Origin: Eubacteriales bacterium
GTDB lineage: Bacteria > Bacillota > Clostridia > Lachnospirales > Lachnospiraceae
Direction: 5' to 3'
NCBI GenBank assembly: GCA_030537195.1
Contig: JAUNOK010000021.1
Coordinates: 1 to 44,320 of the forward strand
Length of the DNA stretch: 44,320 nt
Part shown: positions 43,551 through 44,320 of the stretch, piece after piece
Numbering within the stretch: the first letter of the stretch is position 1
Layout: every line of letters starts with the position of its first letter
Made by a program: the position numbers and the translations under genes
Notes under the pieces: generated by a model
Database searches by the model: none
What the model saw: the letters and a program-made list of their open reading frames with translations, nothing else
Told to the model about the DNA's origin: nothing

Positions 43551-44084
43551 ATGAACATTACAGTATATCTTGGAGCATTGGAGGGAAACGACTCTGAACT
43601 TGCAAAGTCAGTAAGAGAGCTTGGAACATGGATTGGCGAAAGTGGCAATTCTCTTGTATATGGTGGCTCAAGGTCAGGACTTATGGGTGAGCTTGCAGAC
43701 AGTGTATTACAGGCTGGCGGACAGGTGACAGGTGTAGAACCGCAGTTTTTCATTGACAGAGATTTACAGCATGAAGGACTTACGGAATTGATTATTACAA
43801 AAGATATGTCAGAAAGAAAGGCAAGAATGATTGAGCTTGGCAATGCATTTATTGCATTTCCGGGAGGTACAGGCACTTTAGAAGAGATTGCAGAAGTCAT
43901 GTCTAAAGTATCACTAAAGCAATTATCAGCACCTTGTATTCTGTATAATCTTAATGGTTACTATGACAGCCTGAAAGAGCTTCTTAATCACATGATAGAT
44001 AAAGGGTTGTCATCAGAAGAACGGCAGCAGGGGATATATTTTGCCGGAAATCTTGAGGAGATAAAGAGCATAATCGGGGAATGA
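43551..44084 (+). CDS. LOG-family protein (TIGR00730, cytokinin riboside 5'-monophosphate phosphoribohydrolase-like)
   Basis: The 177-residue Rossmann-fold protein has the family signatures SLVYGGSRSGLMG, ERKARMIELGNAFIAFPGG and PGGTGTLEE. Related enzymes split nucleoside monophosphates to a base and ribose phosphate; in bacteria the true substrate is often not known, and older names call them lysine decarboxylases. I start at 43551, because GAGAGG lies 8 nt upstream; a GTG at 43542 overlaps that site. It lies 141 nt after merR. Confidence 0.85.
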   Translation: MNITVYLGALEGNDSELAKSVRELGTWIGESGNSLVYGGSRSGLMGELADSVLQAGGQVTGVEPQFFIDRDLQHEGLTELIITKDMSERKARMIELGNAFIAFPGGTGTLEEIAEVMSKVSLKQLSAPCILYNLNGYYDSLKELLNHMIDKGLSSEERQQGIYFAGNLEEIKSIIGE

Positions 44085-44107
44085 CAGAGTTGGGTGTGAT
44101 TAGTTAA

Positions 44108-44281
44108 TTCTTATGTGGCGTTGGATTTGTTTTATGGTGCATTGGACTTGTTGGACTTTGGAAGGGGCTTGATATGTGGCGAGGTCCAAAGAGTGCTGGA
44201 GCTGGTTGTGGATTGTACGCTGCAGGCAGTTTGATAGGTGAAAAGGTCAAAAAAATATCAGGGTTTGAAGTGGTAATCTAA
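44108..44281 (+). pseudogene. remnant of a small membrane protein
   Basis: A frame open between TAA (44105-44107) and TAA (44279-44281) reads as a hydrophobic helix (GVGFVLWCIGLVGLWKGLD) followed by WRGPKSAGAGCGLYAAGS and GEKVKKI. This looks like real protein, but the first ATG is after the helix, so it has no valid start. It may be a truncated gene next to an insertion point. Confidence 0.35.
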
Positions 44282-44283
44282 AA

Positions 44284-44311
44284 GTAGACACCAACCCAAT
44301 TATTGTAGACA
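44284..44311. repeat. two direct GTAGACA repeats at the right edge
   Basis: GTAGACA occurs at 44284-44290 and 44305-44311, 21 bp apart, about two helical turns. On the minus strand this is TGTCTAC. Multiple such repeats are usual at the ends of some insertion elements, but the element itself would lie outside the window. Confidence 0.3.
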
Positions 44312-44320
44312 TTATTTATA

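Overview
The window is AT-rich, densely coded bacterial DNA with strong AGGAGG-type ribosome binding sites and many simple hairpin-plus-T-tract terminators. The genes look like those of the class Clostridia, most likely the family Lachnospiraceae. This placement is inferred from protein style and gene content, because there is no rRNA or tRNA gene in the window to test it.

Left part (1-10.7 kb): the last codons of a type I restriction specificity subunit, then a spacer with three dyad units, then a complete type I restriction R subunit. A hybrid histidine kinase with two periplasmic solute-binding domains and a nitroreductase follow, closed by a terminator. Next come a gene-poor stretch with a nested RNA hairpin, a multiply broken AlbA_2-type gene, a flavin/PNPOx-fold protein and a MATE exporter.

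Central accessory block (10.7-20.2 kb): a UvrD/PcrA-like helicase converges on a divergent FtsZ paralogue. The ftsZ-like gene shares a 170-bp divergent control region with an XRE regulator, and that region carries three copies of a 15-bp site. The XRE gene starts a co-directional run: XRE, ImmA/IrrE metallopeptidase, WYL regulator, a protein with an EVE-like N-terminus and a PD-(D/E)xK-like C-terminus, a CbxX/SpoVK-type AAA+ ATPase preceded by a long hairpin holding its ribosome binding site, and a protein resembling a DnaB C-terminal ATPase that has lost its Walker A. I do not recognise this combination as a named system. It is the best candidate here for an undescribed conflict or defence module.

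Right part (20.2-44.3 kb): mostly metabolism, transport and regulation. A MATE exporter lies divergent from a LysR gene. Then come a small PNPOx-fold protein, a NifX-like protein with a His/Cys-rich tail, a GNAT acetyltransferase and a MetE-like methyltransferase. A four-gene minus-strand operon encodes an unknown protein, a ThrE-type threonine/serine exporter, a variant adenylosuccinate synthetase (purA) and aspartate carbamoyltransferase (pyrB). It is divergent from a LysR gene and a membrane-anchored lipase-like hydrolase. A stand-alone structured RNA of about 165 nt precedes a PBECR4-type nuclease gene broken by one in-frame TGA. After that come a MarR-controlled YczE/cytidylate-kinase fusion, an XRE-Uma2 fusion, a second hybrid kinase, a CmpB-like membrane protein and a class II Fic protein. 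The window closes with a MerR module (two aldo/keto reductases, a flavin reductase and the MerR gene), a LOG-family protein and, at the edge, a membrane-protein remnant next to paired GTAGACA repeats.
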